24,556 nt of DNA, taken from Candidatus Saccharimonadota bacterium. Its GTDB lineage: Bacteria; Patescibacteriota; Saccharimonadia; Saccharimonadales; Saccharimonadaceae. Both the position numbers and the translations under genes were made by a program. This document shows, piece after piece, positions 13,748 to 20,670 of the stretch. Location: NCBI GenBank assembly GCA_027451185.1, contig DAIDJW010000003.1, positions 1-24,556 of the forward strand. Reading direction: 5' to 3'. Within the stretch, counting starts at the first letter, position 1; the number at the start of each line of letters is the position of its first letter. The notes beneath the pieces were generated by a model. It had not been told where the DNA came from, made no database searches, and saw nothing but the letters and a program-made list of their open reading frames with translations.

Positions 13748-14932
13748 TTAAACGACAATGCCGCCACCCAGGCAAACATCGCCGCCGTAGATCACGACCG
13801 ATTGTCCGGCGGCCACGGCGCGCTCTGGCGAAGCCGGCTTTAGGATAATCTTGTCTCCGTCATAACTTAAATGCGCCGATACTAGTGCGGCGCGGTGACG
13901 GACGCGAATTTTGTAATCACCTGCGCTCGGCGCGTCGTTGATCCAGTGGACTTCTTGCAGCTCGATTTCTGGCTTCCAAAGATTCTCGTCGTTCAAATTA
14001 GTCGTCACGTAGACTTCGTTTTCAGCCATGTCTTTTCCCACGACGTAGTACGGCAAACCGCCGCCAAGTTCCAAACCGTGGCGCTGGCCAATTGTGTAAA
14101 AAATTGCACCATCGTGCCGACCTAAAACCTTGCCAGTCGTTTTATCAATAATATCGCCCGGCACCAGCTCGACGTATTGGCTCAAAAATTCGCGAATACC
14201 AATTTGACCAACAAAACAAATCCCTTGGCTATCTTTTTTGGCGGCCGTATAAAGCCCGCGCTCACGCGCCATCTCACGTACCCGCGGCTTTGTAAAACCG
14301 CCCAGCGGAAATAGAACCTTTTGTAGTGCGCCGCCTGAAACCCGATAAAGAAAATATGTCTGATCTTTATTGGAATCGGCTGCAAGTTTCAATTGAGCAG
14401 GCCGCTGCGCCAAGGCGCTGGAGGAGGGTGTGAAATCGGTTGTAATAAGCGATTTCAGCCCAGCGCTCTGACCATCTTCCAGCGGAAGATTGTCAGAAAA
14501 GCGGACTCCTACAGCGCCTTGACCGGCGAGCTGCTCAGTCGTAAAGTTGTCAACAACCGCATAATGTCCGGTCGCAATTAAATCTGCCCCGTCCTCAAGC
14601 GCAGTCTCCAAGAACAACTTAAACTTCACCTCTTGGTTACACATAATATCCGGATTTGGTGTGCGGCCCCGTTTGTATTCGTCAATCATGTAATCAACCA
14701 CTTTGTGGCGATATTCGTTCTCGAAATCAAACACTTTAAAATCAATCCCCAACTGCACCGCTACGCGCTTTGCGTCAGCTAAATCATCGGCCCACGGGCA
14801 GCGCATACCTGGCATATCCTGAGTCCAGTTTTTCATGTAAACACCAGTTACGTCGTTGCCCTGCTCTTTCAGCAGCGCTGCCGTTAGCGACGAGTCAACG
14901 CCGCCACTCATACCAACATAAACTCTAGGCAC
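13748..14932 (-). CDS. mnmA: tRNA-specific 2-thiouridylase MnmA, with an in-frame palindromic insertion
   Basis: MnmA thiolates U34 of Lys, Glu and Gln tRNAs using ATP and persulfide sulfur. Visible are the PP-loop SGGVDS (9-14), NPDIMCNQEVKF with catalytic Cys98 and SQGICFVGQIGIREFL with Cys239, plus the C-terminal beta barrel. At 394 residues it is longer than the E. coli enzyme (368). The excess lies between TGHY (121-124) and DSNKDQTYFLYR (from 186), about 60 residues where about 15 are usual. The DNA of that excess (14395-14536) is a cruciform-like palindrome. I prefer the GTG at 14932, which follows GGAG by 6 nt, over the ATG at 14950, which would overlap the upstream gene by 26 nt instead of 8. 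It ends a near-gapless operon that also carries a cysteine desulfurase, the expected sulfur source. Confidence 0.94.
   Translation of the reverse strand: MPRVYVGMSGGVDSSLTAALLKEQGNDVTGVYMKNWTQDMPGMRCPWADDLADAKRVAVQLGIDFKVFDFENEYRHKVVDYMIDEYKRGRTPNPDIMCNQEVKFKLFLETALEDGADLIATGHYAVVDNFTTEQLAGQGAVGVRFSDNLPLEDGQSAGLKSLITTDFTPSSSALAQRPAQLKLAADSNKDQTYFLYRVSGGALQKVLFPLGGFTKPRVREMARERGLYTAAKKDSQGICFVGQIGIREFLSQYVELVPGDIIDKTTGKVLGRHDGAIFYTIGQRHGLELGGGLPYYVVGKDMAENEVYVTTNLNDENLWKPEIELQEVHWINDAPSAGDYKIRVRHRAALVSAHLSYDGDKIILKPASPERAVAAGQSVVIYGGDVCLGGGIVV
14395..14536. repeat. Cruciform-like palindromic element inside mnmA coding sequence
   Basis: Outer arms pair GAGCAG (14395) with CTGCTC (ending 14536), and AAGGCGCTGGAGGAG with CTCCTACAGCGCCTT (14 of 15). 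Inside are two further hairpins: TGAAATCG/CGATTTCA (14431-14438 and 14450-14457, perfect) and TGACCATCTTCC/GGAAGATTGTCA (14469-14480 and 14484-14495, 11 of 12). The result is a three-way or four-way fold of 142 nt, read in frame as about 47 residues that MnmA normally lacks. Confidence 0.8.
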
Positions 14933-15533
14933 TGCCAACTCCTGTAACATGAAGAATGATGATTTTCGCTAACTCACTCAGCGCTAACCACCAACCGCGC
15001 GGCGTCAGCCACCACCAAAACGACCAGTCCTGATCGCTTAAGACCGGCTTGTTGTAGATGATAATATTGCTATCAGCCCGCTTAAACTCCAAATAAGCTC
15101 GCCGCTGATGATATCCAGAAGTAGTCAAAATAATACTCGTCACACCCAATTTATCGAAGATGCTCTTGGTATTGGTGGCGTTCTGCTCAGTGCTGGCGGC
15201 ATATTCATCAAGATGAATTACGTCAGCCGGCACACCTTCGCTAACAGCCTGGGCTTTCATGGCTGCCGCGTTGCTTGGGCCGCTTTTGTCCTGAGCGGCG
15301 CCCGAAAAGACCACATAATTACCCCAGCCGTTTTTATATAACTGAATCGCCGACTCGGTCCGGGCTGATGTATCACCGCCGCTAATAGCGACAATCGCGC
15401 CCACTTTAACGCACGTTCCCTCACCCGAAGGTGTCGTGGGACAGCCAATGAAATCGTCGGGCTGTAAATACCAACTCAGGCCGCCAATTAATAGCACTAA
15501 AAGGCCGGGAATTAAAAATAACCATTTAAGCAT
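14925..15533 (-). CDS. DUF218/YdcF-like membrane-anchored protein
   Basis: A 202-residue protein with an N-terminal membrane helix (about 1-23, LFLIPGLLVLLIGGLSWYL) and an extracytoplasmic Rossmann-like domain of the YdcF/SanA (DUF218) type. Family marks are IVAISGGDTSARTESAIQLY, YVVFSGAAQ, the acidic LDEYAASTEQNATNTKSIF and IILTTSGYHQRRAYLEF. Some relatives act in envelope-barrier or vancomycin-sensitivity phenotypes, and the substrate is generally unknown. A Cys pair (IGCPTT, GTCVKV) lies near the membrane. A C-terminal aromatic stretch, DQDWSFWWWLTPRGWWLAL, may lie on the membrane surface. The ATG at 15533 overlaps the desulfurase stop as TAATG; the stop overlaps the preferred mnmA start by 8 nt. 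Placement in a tRNA-thiolation operon does not by itself suggest function. Confidence 0.85.
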   Translation of the reverse strand: MLKWLFLIPGLLVLLIGGLSWYLQPDDFIGCPTTPSGEGTCVKVGAIVAISGGDTSARTESAIQLYKNGWGNYVVFSGAAQDKSGPSNAAAMKAQAVSEGVPADVIHLDEYAASTEQNATNTKSIFDKLGVTSIILTTSGYHQRRAYLEFKRADSNIIIYNKPVLSDQDWSFWWWLTPRGWWLALSELAKIIILHVTGVGSA

Positions 15534-16684
15534 TAGCGAGTTCGTTCCATTTCATGTTTGATTTCTTCGGCAATAATTTCACCGGCTCGCTGAATTGAAG
15601 CGTCGTCGTTCAGGTGCCCTAATGTCAAACGCAAGCTGCCGTCGGCGACTTCGGGCGCTAAACCAATAGCCGTTAGGACATGTGAGCGTGTACCTTGGTT
15701 GGCAGCACAGGCACTGCCGGTCGCCACTAACACACCGCGGTTCTCAAGCGCGAAGACAATTCTTTCGGCGTCAACACCCGGGAATGAAATATGCAAATGA
15801 CCACTCAAGCGATGACGCGGATGACCAGACATAACGGCTTGCGAAAAATTATCGACTAAATATTTTTCCAGATGGTCGCGTAGTTTCGCCAGACGCTCTG
15901 ATTCATATTTACGATGTTCGCTAGCAAGTTCTAGAGCCTTAGCAAAACCAATCACCCCAGCCGCGTTTTCGGTGCCACTGCGCAGGTTTCGCTCCTGTCC
16001 GCCGCCGACAATTTGTGGCGTTATGCGGACGTCCGATGCCGCCCATAACAAACCAACTTGCTTTGGACCATAAATCTTCGCCGCATTGAGCGTCAACATA
16101 TCAACACCCAGCCGTGCGACGTTGACATCTAGTTGGCCAACACCTTGCGAAGCATCGCTATGCAGGTAAATCGGGGTTCGGTCGCCGCGATCCAAGCGAG
16201 CGGCCCGCTCGGCTTTTACAACCTCGGCAATCTCGCGCAGCGGCTGAATTGTACCCAGTTCGTTATTGGCAACGGCGATACTAACTAGTTGCGTGTCTGG
16301 CCGAATGGCTTTTTTGACAGCCTCCGCCGAAACTAAACCGTGTTCGTCGCTTTTGACTAGCGTGTGTTCGTGTTTCTCGGCGGCTCGCAGCACGGCATGA
16401 TGTTCAATTTCAGCAGTCACGACGTGGCCCTCGACACTGCCAAACGCCAAGTTAATTGACTCCGTGGCGCCAGCCGTCATGACTAATTCGTCGGGACGAG
16501 CCCCAATTGAATGCGCCAGACTAGCCTTGGCGGCTTCGTAGTCACGCCGCACTTCAATCGCCGGTGCGTAAGGGCTCGATGGGTTAAAAAACTGCTCACT
16601 ATAATAAGGCTGCATGGCTCGCGCCACACGCTCGTCAAGCGGCGTCGCCGCGGCATGGTCAAGATAGATAAAGTCTCTTTTCAC
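15533..16684 (-). CDS. Cysteine desulfurase (NifS/IscS class V aminotransferase family)
   Basis: PLP enzyme that takes sulfur from cysteine and passes it as persulfide. The 383-residue protein starts FIYLDHAAATPLDERV and has TAGATESINLAF, EIEHHAVLRA (His stacking on PLP), HSDASQGVGQ, NAAKIYGPKQVG with the Schiff-base Lys203, GGGQERNLRSGTENA and GSACAANQGTRSHVL with the sulfur-carrying Cys326. The residue before the PLP lysine is Ala where IscS has His. No IscU-like scaffold gene is present in the window. Together with mnmA in the same operon this points to tRNA thiolation as a main use, though Fe-S work elsewhere cannot be excluded. The start codon is GTG 16684, 7 nt after an extended -10 box, so the operon has an internal promoter here and this gene may be translated from a leaderless message. 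Confidence 0.94.
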   Translation of the reverse strand: MKRDFIYLDHAAATPLDERVARAMQPYYSEQFFNPSSPYAPAIEVRRDYEAAKASLAHSIGARPDELVMTAGATESINLAFGSVEGHVVTAEIEHHAVLRAAEKHEHTLVKSDEHGLVSAEAVKKAIRPDTQLVSIAVANNELGTIQPLREIAEVVKAERAARLDRGDRTPIYLHSDASQGVGQLDVNVARLGVDMLTLNAAKIYGPKQVGLLWAASDVRITPQIVGGGQERNLRSGTENAAGVIGFAKALELASEHRKYESERLAKLRDHLEKYLVDNFSQAVMSGHPRHRLSGHLHISFPGVDAERIVFALENRGVLVATGSACAANQGTRSHVLTAIGLAPEVADGSLRLTLGHLNDDASIQRAGEIIAEEIKHEMERTR

Positions 16685-16691
16685 TTAATTT

Positions 16692-16700
16692 AGTATACCA
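16692..16700 (-). promoter_or_regulatory. Internal promoter before the cysteine desulfurase gene
   Basis: TGGTATACT on the minus strand, an extended -10 box, 7 nt upstream of GTG 16684. It overlaps the small gap after the preceding gene (stop at 16703). No convincing -35. Confidence 0.5.
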
Positions 16701-16702
16701 GT

Positions 16703-17383
16703 TTACTCGGTTATACCGTAGTCTGGCTGGTAGATTTTTTCAACAATTTGCTGATAGTAAAGATCGGAAGCCAGGCGCAATTTATTGTATTCTTCGCTGC
16801 CAATATACTGCCAGGCGTAGCGATAGCCCTGCGGGTTTTGGCTATCTTCGACCCGCGCCACTTCTAGCACGCCATCGTCATCGATGTCGTAACGCATATC
16901 TTTTTCATAGTCAAAACCACCATCGATGCGCGGTTTAGCTTCAACAAAAACCCAAGCTTGATGCTGGTAAGCATCATCGTAAAAAAAGTGTCTTGTGGCG
17001 TTTTGAGCGATGTCGTGTTTAAAAACTTTACTACCAACCATCGAATCTTCACGATCCATCAGGGTAGTGCGCAGTGTATTGGCCGATTGGGTTGGTCGAG
17101 TGTGTCGACCCAATAGTCGATCAAAGCCCCCCACCACCAGGTCCGTCGGTGAATGGCGTTTGGCGTCACGTTCGGCCTGAACCTGGACGGCGTGGTCGCG
17201 TAGGCCCGAGATCCTATTGCCAAGCTGGCGCATGTATAAAACTTCATTTGGTAGCGGGTTGTCTGCAACTTCAGGTGTTGTCGCTTTGTTAAGACGTTTA
17301 TCAATCGAGGCGTAGGGCGCCAAAGAATCAGGGCCATGCTGGTCCTGATTGGGAATTTGGAATTCGATATTCTGTGGTGTCAT
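16703..17383 (-). CDS. Conserved-looking hypothetical protein, 226 residues
   Basis: I do not recognise a family. The protein is soluble, without signal peptide or membrane helix. The N-terminal half is hydrophilic and helical: LPNEVLYMRQLGNRISGLRD, then HAVQVQAERDAKRH, possibly a short coiled coil. The C-terminal half is rich in acidic and aromatic residues: RHFFYDDAYQHQAWVFVEA, YEKDMRYDIDDDGVLEVARV and a final helix LASDLYYQQIVEKIYQ. The DIDDDG string resembles an EF-hand-like or dockerin-like loop, but a single short match is weak. It sits in the middle of the metG-mnmA operon; its start overlaps the tatD stop as ATGA and its stop lies 18 nt before the desulfurase start, so it is surely translated with the set. 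Confidence 0.8.
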   Translation of the reverse strand: MTPQNIEFQIPNQDQHGPDSLAPYASIDKRLNKATTPEVADNPLPNEVLYMRQLGNRISGLRDHAVQVQAERDAKRHSPTDLVVGGFDRLLGRHTRPTQSANTLRTTLMDREDSMVGSKVFKHDIAQNATRHFFYDDAYQHQAWVFVEAKPRIDGGFDYEKDMRYDIDDDGVLEVARVEDSQNPQGYRYAWQYIGSEEYNKLRLASDLYYQQIVEKIYQPDYGITE

Positions 17384-18132
17384 AAGCTAAAGAGAGCACT
17401 GGCGTTGGCGGTTGTTGCCGAAGCCATTTCATCAAAGGCTACACCTTTGACACCCACCCAATGTTCAGCCACATTTCTCACAAACGCTGGCTCATTTATT
17501 TTACCACGAAATGGCACTGGCGTCAAAAATGGGGCATCGGTTTCAAATAATAAACGCTCCAGCGGTATGGTGGCGAAGACCGCTTGCTGAACTTCGTCGC
17601 GCGTAAAAGTACTAATGCCATTGACTCCAACGCATAAACCGCGCTTCAAGCCCTGTTCTAGATTGACCGAAGAGTCGGTGAAACTATGCATCACACCTCT
17701 AATAGCGTGGAAATTATCAAAAATCGGCCAAAAATCGTCAAATGCTTCACGAACATGAAAACTAATCGGTAGCCCGTACTTCAAGGCCAGCTCGATTTGT
17801 TGTTCCAGCGCCTCAATCTGCTGGTGGCGCGGGCTGTAATCATAGAAATAGTCTAAACCGATTTCACCAATGCCGATGATTTTGCTACGGTCGCCTTGCA
17901 GCAGCTCGCCGATTTTTGCCCAGCCGTGTTTGGCTTCGTGGGGATGTACGCCAATAATCGCCGCTGTTTCGTTATGCTTGGCTGCAAATCTCACCGCATC
18001 AGCCGAACTCTGACCTGAGGTGCCGACACAGAACATCTTATCAACACCGGCAGCGTGGGCCCGAGCTAAAACTTCGACTGCCGGTAGTGGATAGTCGGCT
18101 TCGTGAATATGACAATGGGTGTCAATTAACAT
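17380..18132 (-). CDS. tatD: TatD-family metal-dependent deoxyribonuclease
   Basis: A 250-residue TIM-barrel hydrolase of the TatD family, reported as 3'-5' DNA exonucleases with possible roles in DNA repair or RNA quality control. Metal ligands are visible in order: DTHCHIH (His6, His8), GEIGLDYFYDYSP with the bridging Glu, ISFHVREAFDDF with His, GVMHSFTDS with His, and LLFETDAPFLTPVPFRGKIN with Asp. Length and order are normal. ATG 18132 overlaps the metG stop as TAATG. metG-tatD-rsmA neighbourhoods are common in bacteria, which supports the call: here rsmA is immediately upstream of metG, separated only by the palindromic repeats. Confidence 0.94.
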   Translation of the reverse strand: MLIDTHCHIHEADYPLPAVEVLARAHAAGVDKMFCVGTSGQSSADAVRFAAKHNETAAIIGVHPHEAKHGWAKIGELLQGDRSKIIGIGEIGLDYFYDYSPRHQQIEALEQQIELALKYGLPISFHVREAFDDFWPIFDNFHAIRGVMHSFTDSSVNLEQGLKRGLCVGVNGISTFTRDEVQQAVFATIPLERLLFETDAPFLTPVPFRGKINEPAFVRNVAEHWVGVKGVAFDEMASATTANASALFSL

Positions 18133-19640
18133 TATTTACCCGGTGCTGGCGCAGCCGAGCGTGGATCGGCCGAGTATCGATAAATCTTCGGAAATAACAT
18201 ATTGGCTGGCATTTTAACGACTCCGCTGCCAAAAATGTCATGAATCGCTGCGGCTGTCGTTGGCAAGAACGGCACCAATAAATCACCGATCTGCAGAATT
18301 GCCAAGGCGGCATAGGCCAGAACTTCACTCAGGTGCTCTTTTTCGTCGGCATTCTTGTCGGCCAGTTTAGCAATTTCCCAGGGTTTAACATTATCAATAT
18401 ATTGATTCAAACTACGTACCATTAGCCAAACTTCGTCTAGCGCGCGGTTAAACTCAAGCCGGTCAATGGCTTCGTGATAGGCACCCATGTCATGCTCACT
18501 CTGCGAGGCATCGCCAATGACACCAGCTTCGTAGCGGGTGAGCATACTGGCGACACGTTGAACCAAATTGCCTAAATCATTACCCAGTTCGGTATTGTAA
18601 GCGCTTTCGAACTTTTCCCACGTAAAATCACCGTCGTCCTGGGTTGGGATATGACGCGCAAAGAAATAACGGAAAGCATCAACGCCGTAATTATCGATTA
18701 TTTCATTCGGGTCAACGACGTTGCCAACGGTTTTGCTCATCTTGGCGCCGCCAACGTTAACAAAACCGTGCACCATCAACTTTTTCGGCAAGGCCAAGCC
18801 GCAACCCATCAACATCGCCGGCCAAATACCAGCGTGAAAACGCAAAATATCCTTGCCAATCACCTGTACATCGGCTGGCCAGTACTCTTTCCACTCCGGA
18901 TTATCTGGATAGCCAATGACCGTAATATAATTGGCGAGCGCATCAATCCAAACATACATAATTTGCTCGGGATCATCAGGCACTGGCACACCCCAAGTGA
19001 GGCTCTTTTTCGGACGCGAGACACTTACATCGGGCAGTCCGTCTTTAATCAGTTCCAAAAATTCGTTCTTGCGAAATTCCGGTACGATCTGCATCGTGCC
19101 GTCGGCAATCGCCGCTTTAATTTTGTCAGTAAAAGCACTGGTTTTGAAAAAGTAGTTGTCCTCGCTAACCTGCTGATATGGTGTTTGGTGGTCGGGGCAG
19201 ATACCACCAGTCTCTTGAACTTCTTTGTCGGTAAAGAAAGCTTCGTGGCCAACGCAGTACCAGCCGCTGTAAGAGCCCTTGTAGATGTACGGCTTTAGCT
19301 GCTGCCAAATATATTGCACGGCTCGTTCATGGTGCGGGTCGGTGGTTCGAACAAAATCAGTATACTGAGCGCCGATTTTCTTCATTAGCGCCTCGAAGTT
19401 AACATACATACGGTCGGCGTAAGCCTTGGCATCGATGCCGGCTTCGGCAGCCTTGGCGGCAATTTTATTGCCATGCTCGTCGGTGCCAACCTGAAAACGC
19501 ACCTCTTGACTGTTTTGCTGTTGGTAACGCGTCCAAATATCGGCCAGCAGATAGTCGAGGGCATTGCCAATGTGCGGTGTGCCGTTGACATACGGAATAG
19601 CCGTCGTAATATAAAGCTTCTTTGTTTGCTCGGGTTCCAT
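18132..19640 (-). CDS. metG: Methionyl-tRNA synthetase
   Basis: Class I synthetase charging tRNA-Met. The 502-residue protein has TAIPYVNGTPHIGN (HIGH-type signature at 23-26), the connective peptide with a metal knuckle WYCVGHEAFFTDKE and GICPDHQTP, YVWIDALANYIT, the KMSKT loop (300-304) and the helical anticodon-binding domain with FNRALDEVWLMVRSLNQYID. The knuckle is CxxH/CxxH (Cys129, His132, Cys148, His151) where CxxC is usual in the first half. The protein stops after the anticodon domain, so the C-terminal Trbp111-like tRNA-binding domain seen in some bacteria is absent. An in-frame TTG precedes ATG 19640, but the ATG is 8 nt from an extended -10 box and gives a near-leaderless message. 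First gene of the operon running to mnmA. Confidence 0.96.
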   Translation of the reverse strand: MEPEQTKKLYITTAIPYVNGTPHIGNALDYLLADIWTRYQQQNSQEVRFQVGTDEHGNKIAAKAAEAGIDAKAYADRMYVNFEALMKKIGAQYTDFVRTTDPHHERAVQYIWQQLKPYIYKGSYSGWYCVGHEAFFTDKEVQETGGICPDHQTPYQQVSEDNYFFKTSAFTDKIKAAIADGTMQIVPEFRKNEFLELIKDGLPDVSVSRPKKSLTWGVPVPDDPEQIMYVWIDALANYITVIGYPDNPEWKEYWPADVQVIGKDILRFHAGIWPAMLMGCGLALPKKLMVHGFVNVGGAKMSKTVGNVVDPNEIIDNYGVDAFRYFFARHIPTQDDGDFTWEKFESAYNTELGNDLGNLVQRVASMLTRYEAGVIGDASQSEHDMGAYHEAIDRLEFNRALDEVWLMVRSLNQYIDNVKPWEIAKLADKNADEKEHLSEVLAYAALAILQIGDLLVPFLPTTAAAIHDIFGSGVVKMPANMLFPKIYRYSADPRSAAPAPGK

Positions 19641-19648
19641 CAAGGGTA

Positions 19649-19657
19649 ATTATAACA
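19649..19657 (-). promoter_or_regulatory. metG operon promoter (extended -10)
   Basis: TGTTATAAT on the minus strand, 8 nt upstream of ATG 19640. The position expected for a -35 falls within the outer arm of the adjacent palindromic element (19662-19781), where no good TTGACA match exists. The repeat may therefore affect promoter strength. Confidence 0.6.
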
Positions 19658-19661
19658 GATG

Positions 19662-19781
19662 TTGGCGAAGCCAAACAAACTGCCCTCGTTCGGCTGTCCT
19701 CGCGCCCTAATTTTCACGTTTAGCGATGTAAAATTAGGGGCTGCGGGGCCTTCATTCGGGCAGTTTGTTTGGCTTCGCCAA
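19662..19781. repeat. Family A palindromic element, copy 1
   Basis: A 120-nt element with perfect 24-bp outer arms (19662-19685 against 19758-19781; arm begins TTGGCGAAGCCAA). An internal loop follows, then a CCTCGCG/TGCGGGG stem, a perfect inner stem CCCTAATTTT/AAAATTAGGG, and the loop CACGTTTAGCGATGT. It lies between rsmA and metG, just upstream of the metG promoter. No T-run follows on either strand, so it is not a standard terminator. Confidence 0.85.
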
Positions 19782-19893
19782 AGCGAAGTTATAACCCCTG
19801 AGCGAACACCCCGCAGCCCTTTGATTTACATCGCTGACACGTGAAATCAAAGGCGCGAGGACAGTGGAGCGAAGGGGCTATAACTTCGCTTTG
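19779..19893. repeat. Family A palindromic element, copy 2 (opposite orientation)
   Basis: A 115-nt element back to back with copy 1, sharing three bases. Outer arms CAAAGCGAAGTTATA/TATAACTTCGCTTTG (15 bp perfect, about 20 bp including CCCC/GGGG). Read on the minus strand it has the same CTGTCCTCGCGCC block, a different but paired inner stem CTTTGATTT/AAATCAAAG, and the loop CACGTGTCAGCGATGT. It ends 6 nt before the rsmA stop codon (19900). Confidence 0.85.
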
Positions 19894-19899
19894 ATAAGC

Positions 19900-20670
19900 T
19901 TAAATTCTTTTAGCTAATTCAAGCCAGTCGTTGATGGTCAGATCTTGGGCGCGCTCGTCTGGGTCAATTCCGGCCGACGAAAGCAGCAAAACGGCCCTAT
20001 CTTTATCGATACCTAATCCACCAGCCAGTGAACTACGCAACTTTTTGCGCTTGGCCGAAAAACCAGCTCGAACAACCCGAAAAAAAGTATGTTCTGCGAT
20101 TGAGCCTAGCAGCGATTTTGGACGTAAATCCAAAATCACTACTTGACTATCGACTTTTGGTGGCGGCGTAAAGTATTCGGCCGGTACCAAAATCCCCAAA
20201 CTAACATCGGCATAAATTTGGGCGCTGACCGCCAGGATACTCATATCACCCGGCTCGGCTGCCAAGCGCTCAGCAACTTCTTTTTGCACCAGCAAGACGA
20301 TACGACGCGGTCTGTTCACCGCACCAAGCAGCAGCTGTACGATTTTGGCAGTGATGTAATACGGCACATTAGCGACTACGACGTAGTCCCTAGGTAGTTT
20401 TGTTAGGTCAAACGCCAAAATATCTTGGTTAACAACTTCCAGATTTTTACCCGGAAACTGCCCTGGTAATTTGCGTGCTAAATCATCATCAAGTTCAACA
20501 GCCACAACTTTTGCGGCTCGTCGCAATAACTCGCTCGTTAGTGTGCCCAGGCCAGGCCCAATCTCTAGTATGGTATCGTCAATTTTGATTTTGGCAGCTT
20601 CGGCAATCTCCGCCAATATATCGCGGTCTTTGAGCCAGTGTTGGCCAAGTGATTTTTTAGGAACTACCAT
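19900..20670 (-). CDS. rsmA: 16S rRNA dimethyladenosine transferase RsmA (KsgA)
   Basis: RsmA dimethylates two adjacent adenines in the terminal helix of 16S rRNA during small-subunit assembly, with S-adenosylmethionine as donor. The 256-residue protein has the N-terminal KKSLGQHWLKD (KRFGQNFL-type signature), SAM motif I LEIGPGLGTLT (35-45), acidic motif II VVAVELDDDL, NQDILAFDL, and catalytic motif IV VVANVPYYIT (Asn101-Tyr105, usually NLPYY). It ends in the small helical domain (RAGFSAKRKKLRSSLAGGLG). Length is normal. ATG 20670 overlaps the stop of the Rpf-like gene by 7 nt (ATGGTAG), so expression is coupled to it. Downstream lie two palindromic elements before metG. Confidence 0.95.
   Translation of the reverse strand: MVVPKKSLGQHWLKDRDILAEIAEAAKIKIDDTILEIGPGLGTLTSELLRRAAKVVAVELDDDLARKLPGQFPGKNLEVVNQDILAFDLTKLPRDYVVVANVPYYITAKIVQLLLGAVNRPRRIVLLVQKEVAERLAAEPGDMSILAVSAQIYADVSLGILVPAEYFTPPPKVDSQVVILDLRPKSLLGSIAEHTFFRVVRAGFSAKRKKLRSSLAGGLGIDKDRAVLLLSSAGIDPDERAQDLTINDWLELAKRI

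Noticed and set aside
18651..19298. 215-residue plus-strand open frame opposite metG
   Set aside because: Antisense to conserved MetRS motifs; no promoter or ribosome binding site and no recognisable protein features.
19662..19893. Family A repeats as rho-independent terminators
   Set aside because: The hairpins are far too long, have conserved internal loops and lack a T-run on either strand.
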